From NCBI GenBank assembly GCA_040224245.1, contig JBEGIR010000017.1, positions 67,611-110,003 of the forward strand: 42,393 bases of DNA. Reading direction: 5' to 3'. Source of the DNA: Puniceicoccaceae bacterium (GTDB lineage: Bacteria > Verrucomicrobiota > Verrucomicrobiia > Opitutales > JAFGAQ01). A program made the translations under genes and the position numbers. Of the stretch, positions 17,549 through 27,106 are shown in pieces. The notes under the pieces are model-generated. The model worked only from the letters and a program-made list of their open reading frames with translations. It was not told where the DNA came from and did no database searches. Numbering within the stretch: the first letter of the stretch is position 1; each line of letters starts with the position of its first letter.

Positions 17549-18406
17549 ATGGAATTCTCCCAAGAGATTGCTGATCAGCTCAAAACCTGCGAGTTACCTC
17601 CCTTTCCGGAGCTGACTCATAAGATTGTATCCCTGACCCAGGATTTTTACGCAGATCCCAACGAGATCGCGGATCTGGTCAAAATGGACATGGCCCTGTC
17701 CGCATCCGTGCTGAAAATTGCAAACTCAGTGGCCTATGGGTATGCTGGCAAGGTTTCCTCCATCTCTGAGGCCATCTCACGTGTAGGGATTTCGGCCATG
17801 CGGGACTTGGTGCTCTCGGTCTCGCTCGTGAGTAAGTTCAAGTCGCTCAATGGCATTGATTTTCGACAGTTCTGGGTGCATTGCCTGGGCGTGGCCCTGA
17901 CTTCAGACGCCATCCAGAGGCACGCGGGAAAACGCGTGAATACCACTGATCATCTCTACACTGCAGGTCTGCTACACAAGGTTGGCATTCTGTTGCTGGC
18001 ACAGAACTTTCCCGAGCAATACCAGCAGGTTCTTGATGAGGTTGAAAAGGATGAAAAAGATCTCTGGGAACTCGAAAAGGAGATCATCGGTGTCAGTCAC
18101 CCCGAGGCCTCAAGCTTTGTGTTTGATCATTGGCAGTTTCCACGCGAAGTCTCAGATGTAGCGCTTCACTACAATGACCCGGTGAACGCTCCGAATGATA
18201 CGAGGGACATGATCTACATCGTGCATATTGCCAATTTTGCGTGTCTGAATCAGGGAATCGGCGTTGGGATCGACCGATTTCCCGTGAGTTTTTATGATGA
18301 GGCCTGGGACAGCGTCGGTCTGAAAGTGGAGGATATTCCTGCGTTGCTGAAAGAGGTTCTCGAAATCACGGATCGCGCGAAGATCATTCTCGATGCGGCG
18401 ACTTGA
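17549..18406 (+). CDS. HDOD-domain signalling protein
   Basis: HDOD domains are catalytically inactive relatives of HD phosphohydrolases found in signalling proteins. They often occur next to chemotaxis or c-di-GMP genes, where they act as binding platforms. The 285-residue protein is almost entirely one HDOD domain, starting at about residue 15 (CELPPFPELTHKIVSL). The place of the HD motif reads AGLLHKVGILLL, so the metal-binding HD is lost, as expected for the family. It is the last gene of the che operon, 35 bases after cheY, and is followed by a strong terminator. Its direct partner cannot be deduced from sequence. Confidence 0.88.
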   Translation: MEFSQEIADQLKTCELPPFPELTHKIVSLTQDFYADPNEIADLVKMDMALSASVLKIANSVAYGYAGKVSSISEAISRVGISAMRDLVLSVSLVSKFKSLNGIDFRQFWVHCLGVALTSDAIQRHAGKRVNTTDHLYTAGLLHKVGILLLAQNFPEQYQQVLDEVEKDEKDLWELEKEIIGVSHPEASSFVFDHWQFPREVSDVALHYNDPVNAPNDTRDMIYIVHIANFACLNQGIGVGIDRFPVSFYDEAWDSVGLKVEDIPALLKEVLEITDRAKIILDAAT

Positions 18407-18448
18407 AGGTCGGAGCATTACGATTGATTTCCGCAGCCGTGCATGCGT

Positions 18449-18499
18449 CCTTAGCACAAAAGCCATCCCCGCGTCGTGGGGATGGCTTTTGTGCTAAGG
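18449..18499. terminator. Bidirectional rho-independent terminator
   Basis: Two perfectly complementary 22-base arms (18449-18470 and 18478-18499) flank a seven-base loop, GCGTCGT. The inner stem is AGCCATCCCC with GGGGATGGCT, followed on both strands by TTTT inside the outer arm. It therefore works as a terminator for the che operon on the plus strand and for htpG on the minus strand, whose stops lie on either side. Confidence 0.93.
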
Positions 18500-18537
18500 A
18501 GAAATAGAGGAAATGCCTCTATCCTGACGGTTCAGCC

Positions 18538-20385
18538 TCAGTTGATGTTTTGCAACAGGGAGTAGATGCGTTGAACCATGGGTTGGGGATCTTCCATCAG
18601 ACCTGCTGCAATGCGACAGTTGTCCAGAATTTGCTCTGCAACCAGTGGAGCATTGCTGCTGCCTGAACTCCGAAGTTCATGCAACTTGAGGATGAGCGGG
18701 TGGGTTGGGTTGAGTTCCAGCTGCACCGGCACTTCGCTGGGCATTTCCTGATTCATGGCCTTCATGATACGCCGCATGTTGGCGGTCATGAGTTTATCCT
18801 TGCTCAGCGCGACAGCCGGGTTGTTCACCAGACGCGAACTGATCTTCACTTCACTGACGGACTCGCCGAACTGCTCTTTCATCCATTCACAAAGGGCCTT
18901 TCCCTGTTCTTCAGTCAGTGCCCCTGCATCGGTATCGACAGTGACGGATTCGAGTTCGAGTCCCTCCTGGTCAGCCGAAACCAGCTCCTTTTCCGCAAAG
19001 GTGCGAAGGTGGTTCATCACAAACTCATCGACTCCTTCGTAGAGGTACAGCACTTCCAGATTGTTTGCCTTGAAGGCTTCGAGGTAGGGGCCGTTTTCGA
19101 TGGTTTTGCGATTGGAACCCAGCAGGAAATAGATCTGCTTCTGCCCCTCTTTGGCCCGACTGATATAGTCTTCGAGCGAGGTGGTTTTTCCAGGTTCGGT
19201 CAACGAGGATTCGTAGCGAAGCAGTTTGCTCAAGGCTTCCTTGTTCACCGGGTCCGAAGTGATCCCTTCTTTGATGTAGTGGCCAAAGGCCTCCCAGAAC
19301 TGCTGATAGGCTTCGGCATCCTTGTTGGCCTGCTCCGCGAGAAATTTGATGAAACGCTTGGTGAGCACGGTACCGATTTTTTGAACCAGCTGAGAGTCCT
19401 GCATGGACTCCCGTGAAATGTTCAGCGGCAGATCGGCACTATCGATGACGCCCTTCACAAAGCGCATCCACTCCGGCAGCAGTCCCTTCGGGTGATGATC
19501 GATCAGAACTTTCTTGCAGTAGAGGGAAACACCGTGCTCGGAGTGGGAAAAACCGAATTTTTCCGGGTTTTCCGTGGGTACGAATAACAGGGCGTTGATG
19601 TTGATCGGGGCATCTGAGCTAAAGTGCAGCCAGAAGCGCGGATCGTCCCAGGCATTTGCCTGAAACTTATAAAACTCCTTGTATTCTTCCTCGGATACAT
19701 CACTTTTGCTGCGCGTCCAGATCGCCTGTACGGTATTGAGTTTCTCTCCATCGACGAGAACCGGATGCTGAACAAACGCAGAATAGCGCTGGATGATGGA
19801 CTTCAGGGTATCTGCCTTTGCGAATTCCTTGCTGTTCTCCTTGAGCGTGATCACGATCTTGGTCCCACGCCGCTCACCGTCGCACGGTTCGATCTCGTAT
19901 TCCCCGCTGCCGTCGGAAGTCCATTTGAGTCCCTGTCCGTCCGGACGCCAGCTGCGCGTGAAGACTTCCACTTTTTCTGCGACCATGAAGACCGAGTAGA
20001 ATCCGACGCCAAACTGCCCGATCAAGCTGCCAGCAACTTCTGCACTTTCCTGAAGGGCTTCGACAAATGCCTTGGAGCCGGAGTGGGCAATGGTGCCGAG
20101 ATTCTGGGTCAGCTCCTCTTCATTCATGCCGATTCCAAAGTCCTGGATGGTCAGTGTTCCGGCCGATTCGTCGGTATGCACCTGAATCTCGAGGTTCAAC
20201 GATGCGTCGTGGATTTGGCTTTCACTGAGTTGGATGTGCCTCAGTTTCTCCAGAGCATCTGAGGCGTTGGAGATCAGCTCGCGGACAAAAACTTCCTTGT
20301 CGGTGTAAAGGGAGTTCACCACGATGTCCAAAACCTTTTTCACATCGGCATTGAAACTGTGTTTGTGTGTGTTTGTATCACTCAT
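18538..20385 (-). CDS. htpG: Chaperone protein HtpG (bacterial Hsp90)
   Basis: HtpG is the cytosolic ATP-dependent Hsp90 chaperone. The 615-residue length matches the family (E. coli 624). The GHKL ATPase domain shows ELISNASDALEKL near residue 40, DFGIGM, and the lid motif GQFGVGFYS. The middle domain contains the catalytic-loop region around SRESMQ, and the C-terminal dimerisation region is complete. A short GGA site precedes the ATG. It is monocistronic, divergent from ligA and convergent with the che operon across the shared terminator. I saw no CIRCE element in the 160-base upstream gap, so heat control is not evident from sequence. Confidence 0.97.
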   Translation of the reverse strand: MSDTNTHKHSFNADVKKVLDIVVNSLYTDKEVFVRELISNASDALEKLRHIQLSESQIHDASLNLEIQVHTDESAGTLTIQDFGIGMNEEELTQNLGTIAHSGSKAFVEALQESAEVAGSLIGQFGVGFYSVFMVAEKVEVFTRSWRPDGQGLKWTSDGSGEYEIEPCDGERRGTKIVITLKENSKEFAKADTLKSIIQRYSAFVQHPVLVDGEKLNTVQAIWTRSKSDVSEEEYKEFYKFQANAWDDPRFWLHFSSDAPININALLFVPTENPEKFGFSHSEHGVSLYCKKVLIDHHPKGLLPEWMRFVKGVIDSADLPLNISRESMQDSQLVQKIGTVLTKRFIKFLAEQANKDAEAYQQFWEAFGHYIKEGITSDPVNKEALSKLLRYESSLTEPGKTTSLEDYISRAKEGQKQIYFLLGSNRKTIENGPYLEAFKANNLEVLYLYEGVDEFVMNHLRTFAEKELVSADQEGLELESVTVDTDAGALTEEQGKALCEWMKEQFGESVSEVKISSRLVNNPAVALSKDKLMTANMRRIMKAMNQEMPSEVPVQLELNPTHPLILKLHELRSSGSSNAPLVAEQILDNCRIAAGLMEDPQPMVQRIYSLLQNIN

Positions 20386-20416
20386 GATTTTCCGTAAACT
20401 TCAGTAAATCCATTGA

Positions 20417-22567
<2,151 letters not shown>

Positions 22568-22640
22568 TCAGCCTCGATTCGATGCGCATGGGCATCTGGG
22601 GCTGCACGCGTGCGCAGTTCATACCGCGCACTCATCAATC

Positions 22641-23090
22641 TCACCCATATCCTTTGTTGCGAAGCTCGGTCTGCAGCTGTGCCTGAAATTCCTGCACGTC
22701 CTCAGGAGAGGGCTTGTAGCCCGGTTCGACGTCGGATAATCCCAGACGACCCATTTGATCAAGCTGCCATTTGGCGTTGACGCCATCGGAGAACCGAACC
22801 GATCCGCTGACCAGTGCACCCGGGGTGACAATGGAGTCAACCTCCACACTCACACCCTCAGGGCTGAGCGCATCGACGGGTGAGGACTCTTCATCCGCGT
22901 CTGCTTCGGGCGCTGGGGCAGGGGTTTCCTTTTTCAACTCCAGATTGAGGTCGTCAATCAGGAAGCGCACCTCCATGAAGGTCATGGAAATTTCAAATTC
23001 GGATTTCAGCCGGGACTGTACCTGGCTGAGGGTTTCGCCGGCTTCGAGCCATCGCGCGATGGCAGCTTTTTGGTCGTCGGTAAGGGACAT
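22641..23090 (-). CDS. Small conserved-looking protein downstream of dnaA
   Basis: I do not recognise a named family. The 149-residue protein starts with a helical segment (about 5-52) that reads like a small helix-turn-helix (KAAIARWLEAGETLSQVQ, then FMEVRFLIDDL). A disordered Pro/Ala/Glu-rich linker follows (about 53-80). A compact beta-rich part comes next (SVEVDSIVTPGALVSGSVRF), then a helical tail (PSPEDVQEFQAQL). No signal peptide or membrane segment is seen. It begins 23 bases after the dnaA stop on the same strand, so the two are probably co-transcribed. It is convergent with ligA. Confidence 0.7.
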   Translation of the reverse strand: MSLTDDQKAAIARWLEAGETLSQVQSRLKSEFEISMTFMEVRFLIDDLNLELKKETPAPAPEADADEESSPVDALSPEGVSVEVDSIVTPGALVSGSVRFSDGVNAKWQLDQMGRLGLSDVEPGYKPSPEDVQEFQAQLQTELRNKGYG

Positions 23091-23113
23091 CAGGAACTGG
23101 GATTTCGGGTGGC

Positions 23114-24517
23114 TCAGTTGGCCTTGGAAAGTTGTTTGATCAGATAGTCAACGCTCTGTTTGACCGAATTATCCTGCTCCATCATGTTTTCGACCGTCTT
23201 GCAAGCATGGATGACCGTTCCGTGGTCACGTCCCCCGAAGGCTTCACCGATTTCCTGAAGGGAACAGCCCGTGAGCATGCGGCTGAGGTACATGGCAATC
23301 TGACGGGGAAAGGCAATGTTGCTTGGGCGGCGCTTGCTGATCATGTCTTGCATGCGCAGGTTGAATTGTTCGGTGACCTTCTTCTGGATCTTATCGATGC
23401 TTACCTGATTCTGCATTTCTTCCTGCAGAATGTCTTCGAGCAATGCTTCCACCTTCGGAATGTCGATGGGTTTTTTGACCAGTGAAGTGTAGCTTGCCAC
23501 GCGGGTGAGCGCGCCTTCCAGTCGTCTGACATTGCGGGATACGCGTTCGGCGAGAAAACAGAGGATGTCGTGCGGAATGTCGAGTTGCAGTGAGCGAGCC
23601 TTTTTCGACAGAATGGCCAGTCGGGTTTCCATGTCCGGACTCTGAATGTCGGCCACCATACCCCATTGGAATCGGGAAATGAGGCGGGCCTCCAGTTTGG
23701 CAATTTCGTTGGCGGGACGATCCGAAGTAATGAAAATCTGTTTCTGAGCTTCAAACAGTTCGTTGAAGGTGTGGAAGAACTCCTCCTGTATGCGCTCTTT
23801 CCCCGAGAGAAACTGCACATCATCAATCAGCAGCACATCGACACTGCGATAGTGGCGACGAAACTTCACCAGACTGTTTTCCTGAATGGCGCGAATGAAT
23901 TCGTTGGTGAATTTTTCCGAAGAAATATAGGTGATTTTGGATTCGGGACGCTGCTTAAGGATCTGGTGGGCAACGGCATGCATCAAGTGTGTTTTTCCGA
24001 GACCCGTTTCACCGTAAATGAAGAGCGGATTGAAGGCCTTGGCAGGTGCGTTGGCGACGGCCATGCAGGCAGCGTGTGCCAGTTGGTTACCACCCCCAAT
24101 CACAAAATTCTCAAAGGTGTTTCGAGGATTGAGCGGGAAGCTTTCCTTGGATTTGAAGCGGGAGTTGAGATGGCGATCTGCAGCCGTGAGAATGGACTGG
24201 GGGCGTCGGGCTGCCTGAACTGGAGCGGATACAGAAACCGCTTCGTTATCCGGCACCGCTGCCTTGAGTTCCACGGTCATCGTGCGTCCACTGAGTTCCT
24301 GGGCCTTGCGGGTCAGGATTTCCAAGTAGTTTTCTTCAATCCAGATCGCGGAAAAGTCGGTCTGGGTTTCCAGGATCAGGGTGTCCTGGGTTTCTTCGAG
24401 GCATGTCAGTGGAGCAAACCATTCTTCGAAGAGGTCACGATTGAAAAGAACGCGCAATTCCTCGCAAAGTTGCGACCACAATTTGGAAGACTCATTAACT
24501 GTGTTCGGAGTGGACAT
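23114..24517 (-). CDS. dnaA: Chromosomal replication initiator protein DnaA
   Basis: DnaA binds 9-bp boxes at the origin, melts DNA and loads the helicase. It also often represses its own gene. The 467 residues match E. coli DnaA length. Domain I (about 10-85) is followed by a short linker. The AAA+ domain carries the Walker A motif GETGLGKTH (169-177) and Walker B LLIDDVQF (229-236). Domain IV ends with the helix-turn-helix signature GGRDHGTVIHACKTVE. A DnaA box lies about 19 bases upstream of the ATG. dnaN is not adjacent; instead a small unknown gene follows and tRNA-Arg lies about 0.9 kb upstream. Confidence 0.97.
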   Translation of the reverse strand: MSTPNTVNESSKLWSQLCEELRVLFNRDLFEEWFAPLTCLEETQDTLILETQTDFSAIWIEENYLEILTRKAQELSGRTMTVELKAAVPDNEAVSVSAPVQAARRPQSILTAADRHLNSRFKSKESFPLNPRNTFENFVIGGGNQLAHAACMAVANAPAKAFNPLFIYGETGLGKTHLMHAVAHQILKQRPESKITYISSEKFTNEFIRAIQENSLVKFRRHYRSVDVLLIDDVQFLSGKERIQEEFFHTFNELFEAQKQIFITSDRPANEIAKLEARLISRFQWGMVADIQSPDMETRLAILSKKARSLQLDIPHDILCFLAERVSRNVRRLEGALTRVASYTSLVKKPIDIPKVEALLEDILQEEMQNQVSIDKIQKKVTEQFNLRMQDMISKRRPSNIAFPRQIAMYLSRMLTGCSLQEIGEAFGGRDHGTVIHACKTVENMMEQDNSVKQSVDYLIKQLSKAN

Positions 24518-24535
24518 TCGGACTAAACATTAAGG

Positions 24536-24544
24536 TTATTCACA
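24536..24544 (+). promoter_or_regulatory. DnaA box (TTATTCACA)
   Basis: A perfect match to TTATNCACA, 18 bases upstream of the dnaA start codon. Binding here would be placed to repress dnaA transcription. Confidence 0.6.
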
Positions 24545-24820
24545 ATGGCATCAATCTATTTCCGCGCACACCTCTGGATGTGGGTGAAAAAGCATTCCCC
24601 TTTGATAGTGGAGATACAGGGAAGGTGGATCGGAATAGATGAGGATTGATAAATCGTTAAATTATTGTAATAGAAGATTTTATGAGATGTCGGTTTGGGT
24701 TTCGCGGCACCGCGCATCCCCAAAGGCCGATTGTCGGTATTGAGGGGCATGCTGGGGCAGTCGAGGGTTGTAGTTTAAGAGGGAGAGACGAAGGTGCTTC
24801 AAGTTTATGTTGTGCACAAA

Positions 24821-24829
24821 TTATTCACA
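24821..24829 (+). promoter_or_regulatory. DnaA box (TTATTCACA) with adjacent variant
   Basis: A second perfect TTATNCACA match. Immediately before it, TTGTGCACAA (24810-24819) reads as a one-mismatch box on either strand, giving a small cluster about 300 bases from dnaA. Confidence 0.55.
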
Positions 24830-25391
24830 CTGGGTTTGGGTGGAAAAAAACGGTGAAATTTACGAAACTGGCATGCTTTCGCAGAGGCTCTCTGAAGCCT
24901 TGATCTATCCTGTGTTACAGCCTTGTGACACAGTCGTGCAAAGTGCGGGAAGCTAATTTTCTCCCATGTTGGAAGAGAAAAAATGAGCGGAAAAAATGAT
25001 GGAGTTTCTGACCTTTTGATGCGGGAAACGGGACTTTCATTCCTGTGATTCGCAGCTAAAATTTCCATGATTTTTTTGGAAGAAGTGAGCTAAGCTGCTC
25101 GTAATGAAGAGGTAATGATTTTTGTTGGCTGTAGAAAGCCGAATGATGGCGAGCAATTTTGCGCTGTTCAGTTTCTCAAGTCACGATTTGACAGGGAGTT
25201 GAGGACTCCGCTGATGCAAGCCTTCCTTCTGATTTGAGAGTGTGCAAACCCCAACAGGGCTGGTGAAAGGTTCTTGGGTTCATTGCACAAGTCAGCTTCA
25301 GGCATGGAATCGCGCTGCTTCAGAGGATGAGGGAGCATGAGAATTTCAGAGGGTGATTCTTTCACCGTCCGGTTCCGGGGAAAATGTACAC

Positions 25392-25417
25392 AAAAAAAGG
25401 TCTCCATTTCAGAGACC
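25392..25417 (-). terminator. Rho-independent terminator of tRNA-Arg
   Basis: On the minus strand a GGTCTC/GAGACC stem with a seven-base loop is followed by seven T residues. It lies 36 bases past the tRNA 3' end, so it should end the tRNA transcript. Confidence 0.75.
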
Positions 25418-25452
25418 CATTATGGCATGCCAGCCGTAGCCTTGGCGAAGGA

Positions 25453-25527
25453 TGGTGCTTCCATTGGGATTCGAACCCAAATCTTCGGCTCCGGAGGCCA
25501 ACATTCTATCCATTGAACTATGGAAGC
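25453..25527 (-). tRNA. tRNA-Arg (anticodon CCG)
   Basis: The minus strand folds as a standard 75-base tRNA. The acceptor arm is GCTTCCA pairing with TGGAAGC, followed by discriminator A and an encoded CCA. The anticodon stem is TTGGC/GCCGA around the loop CTCCGGA, giving anticodon CCG for CGG codons. The T arm is TTGGG-TTCGAAT-CCCAA. A terminator lies just downstream. Confidence 0.95.
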
Positions 25528-25555
25528 AGTGATGTCCAACAAGGCTGAAAAGCAG

Positions 25556-25587
25556 GAGGCCAGTCAAGTTTTTTTCCGACTGGCCTC
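25556..25587 (-). terminator. Hairpin terminator after the coiled-coil/HTH gene
   Basis: Ten-base arms GAGGCCAGTC and GACTGGCCTC flank a 12-base loop, 25 bases beyond the stop of the minus-strand gene at 25613. The following U-tract is short (CTTTT), so termination strength is uncertain. Confidence 0.6.
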
Positions 25588-25612
25588 AAAAGTTGCGTTA
25601 ATGGGCAACGAA

Positions 25613-25993
25613 TCAGAGCTTGTCGTATTCGCCCTTGGCAATCTTTCCGACGACAACGTAGCTGATGCCATGCTTCTTCGAAACGGAAACTTTGGTGTTT
25701 CCTGCTTCGATATCGGCTTTGACGGCATCCCGCAGTTGCGCAGTGATGCGGGTGCGGGTGCGGCGGGGCTGGGAATCGGAAGCGGAGCTGGAACCCAGGC
25801 GGAGTCCAAACTTCTGAATCAGGTCTTCCACCAGTTCGCGAGGGCTATTGTAACCACTGTTGTTGTAAAGATCCTGAAGTTTCGCCTGTCTGGCCTCAAT
25901 GAGTTTTTGTTCTTCAATGAGCTTCTGCTTTTTATCAGCAAGCTTGCGTTCTTCGTTTTCGAGTTCCTTGAGTTTCTTTTCTATATCGATCAT
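25613..25993 (-). CDS. Coiled-coil plus helix-turn-helix protein (H-NS-like architecture)
   Basis: I do not recognise a named family. The 126-residue protein opens with a highly charged coiled coil (about 3-42, rich in K, E, L and Q). A short helical piece follows (SPRELVEDLIQKFGL, about 50-64), then a Ser-rich linker. A basic stretch PRRTRTRI (about 76-83) leads to a C-terminal helix-turn-helix of the resolvase/MerR-like kind (VSKKHGISYVVVGKIAKGEYD). An oligomerising coil, flexible linker and small basic DNA-binding end is the layout of H-NS/MvaT-type nucleoid proteins, but the DNA-binding fold looks different. Its promoter region is markedly AT-rich. It is probably monocistronic, with its own terminator before tRNA-Arg. 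Confidence 0.78.
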   Translation of the reverse strand: MIDIEKKLKELENEERKLADKKQKLIEEQKLIEARQAKLQDLYNNSGYNSPRELVEDLIQKFGLRLGSSSASDSQPRRTRTRITAQLRDAVKADIEAGNTKVSVSKKHGISYVVVGKIAKGEYDKL

Positions 25994-26378
25994 AAGATAT
26001 TTGGATTTAAATAGATTTTTGGATGGAAAGCATTGCAGGGACTTTCGTCGGGTTGCAACTTCAAAGATGAAGTATTGTGTAAGATTTGATGCGTTTACAA
26101 ACTCTATTTAAGTTTTGTTCTGCTATTTTTATATCAAATGACGGGAAACTGAATCAACAGCAAATGCAATATAGTGTAAAAGGTGCAATACTTCGTTCAA
26201 TGTGGAGTTTGGTATTTGAATGAGTGCAGTGAATGGTTATGCGGAAGTCTTGTCATCAATTCTCATGTTCCCAGCTGTTATTGCATCATTCCGGAGGAGT
26301 TGGAATTGTGCAGCTTGGGGATTGATTGTTGCGGTTGCATGGTTATGCTGCGGGTTTTCATCCAACTGACTGATCGCT
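25994..26378. other. AT-rich intergenic region
   Basis: A 385-base divergent gap between the coiled-coil/HTH gene and the ACT-domain gene. Roughly the first 200 bases are clearly AT-richer than neighbouring genes, with several T and A runs. I see no RNA gene, no convincing reading frame and no strong promoter consensus. Confidence 0.5.
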
Positions 26379-26894
26379 ATGAAGACTCCTATTGTCATGA
26401 CCGTGATTGCCGCCGACCGTCCGGGACTGGTGGAAACGCTTGCATCCTGTGTTGCCAACGCTGGTGGAAATTGGGAGCAGAGTCGCATGTGCCGTTTGGG
26501 CGGTCAGTTTGCAGGCATTGTTCAGGTAGAAGTGGAAGAGCGGCAACGCATGGAGTTGCTGGATAGTCTGCATGAGCTTTCGGAACAGGGGCTTCGCATC
26601 ATCGTACATGAGGATGAACAGGAGGTTGCTCCGAGCCGGGAGACCTTGATGCGCATTTCTCTGGTGGGACAGGATCATCCCGGGATCATTCGCGATCTTT
26701 CTGCAGTGCTCTTTCAACACGATGCCAATGTGGAGGAATTGCACACGGAACTGCGAAGCGAACCCATGTCGGGCGAGCCGTTATTTGTGGCGAATGTGCG
26801 CCTGTCCCTCGCTGCAGATCGAAACGTAGATGCACTGCGAACCGATCTCGAAGCGGTTGCCGCAGACCTCATGGTGGATTTGGAACTGCTTTAG
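26379..26894 (+). CDS. GcvR-like double ACT domain protein
   Basis: The 171-residue protein consists of two ACT domains. The first begins at once (PIVMTVIAADRPGLVETLASCVANAGGNW) and the second starts about residue 88 (RISLVGQDHPGIIRDLSAVL). This is the layout of GcvR, the accessory repressor that senses glycine and modulates GcvA control of the glycine cleavage operon in E. coli. No DNA-binding domain is present, as in GcvR. No glycine cleavage genes or GcvA-type regulator are found in this window, so the symbol is not assigned. It is monocistronic. Confidence 0.83.
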   Translation: MKTPIVMTVIAADRPGLVETLASCVANAGGNWEQSRMCRLGGQFAGIVQVEVEERQRMELLDSLHELSEQGLRIIVHEDEQEVAPSRETLMRISLVGQDHPGIIRDLSAVLFQHDANVEELHTELRSEPMSGEPLFVANVRLSLAADRNVDALRTDLEAVAADLMVDLELL

Positions 26895-27106
26895 CAAGCA
26901 GGAATGTCAGGCATTCGCATGAACTTTTTTGCTCTGCAAGGGTAGGGGAAAAAGAAGTGTGCATGGGATCCAAGTATCCACACTTCACAGTGCATCGCGA
27001 TTTGCTCTCGGGATCGTGACCCGGAAGTAACCAGCCTTGGGATTGACGACATTTTTTTCCAGAAAGGTTTGAACGCTCCAGACTTTGTCTGCTCTGATCA
27101 GGGAAG

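Larger units (their letters stand above)
24518..25391. other. Non-coding dnaA upstream region, candidate origin
   Basis: About 0.9 kb between dnaA and tRNA-Arg holds no convincing gene; the short reading frames in it lack any recognisable protein pattern. It contains two perfect DnaA boxes, a near-palindromic box variant (24810-24819) and an AT-rich stretch (about 24645-24685) resembling an unwinding element. A 9-base-arm inverted repeat lies at 24910-24933. This fits an origin or a dnaA autoregulatory region. With only two perfect boxes, the origin call is tentative. Confidence 0.35.

Noticed and set aside
24910-24933. Inverted repeat considered as a parS site
   Set aside because: The arms (CTGTGTTAC and GTGACACAG) do not match the conserved TGTTTCACGTGAAACA of ParB binding sites.
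24556-25068. Short open frames in the dnaA upstream region
   Set aside because: Composition is not protein-like, there are no ribosome binding sites, and the region carries DnaA boxes and AT-rich control DNA.
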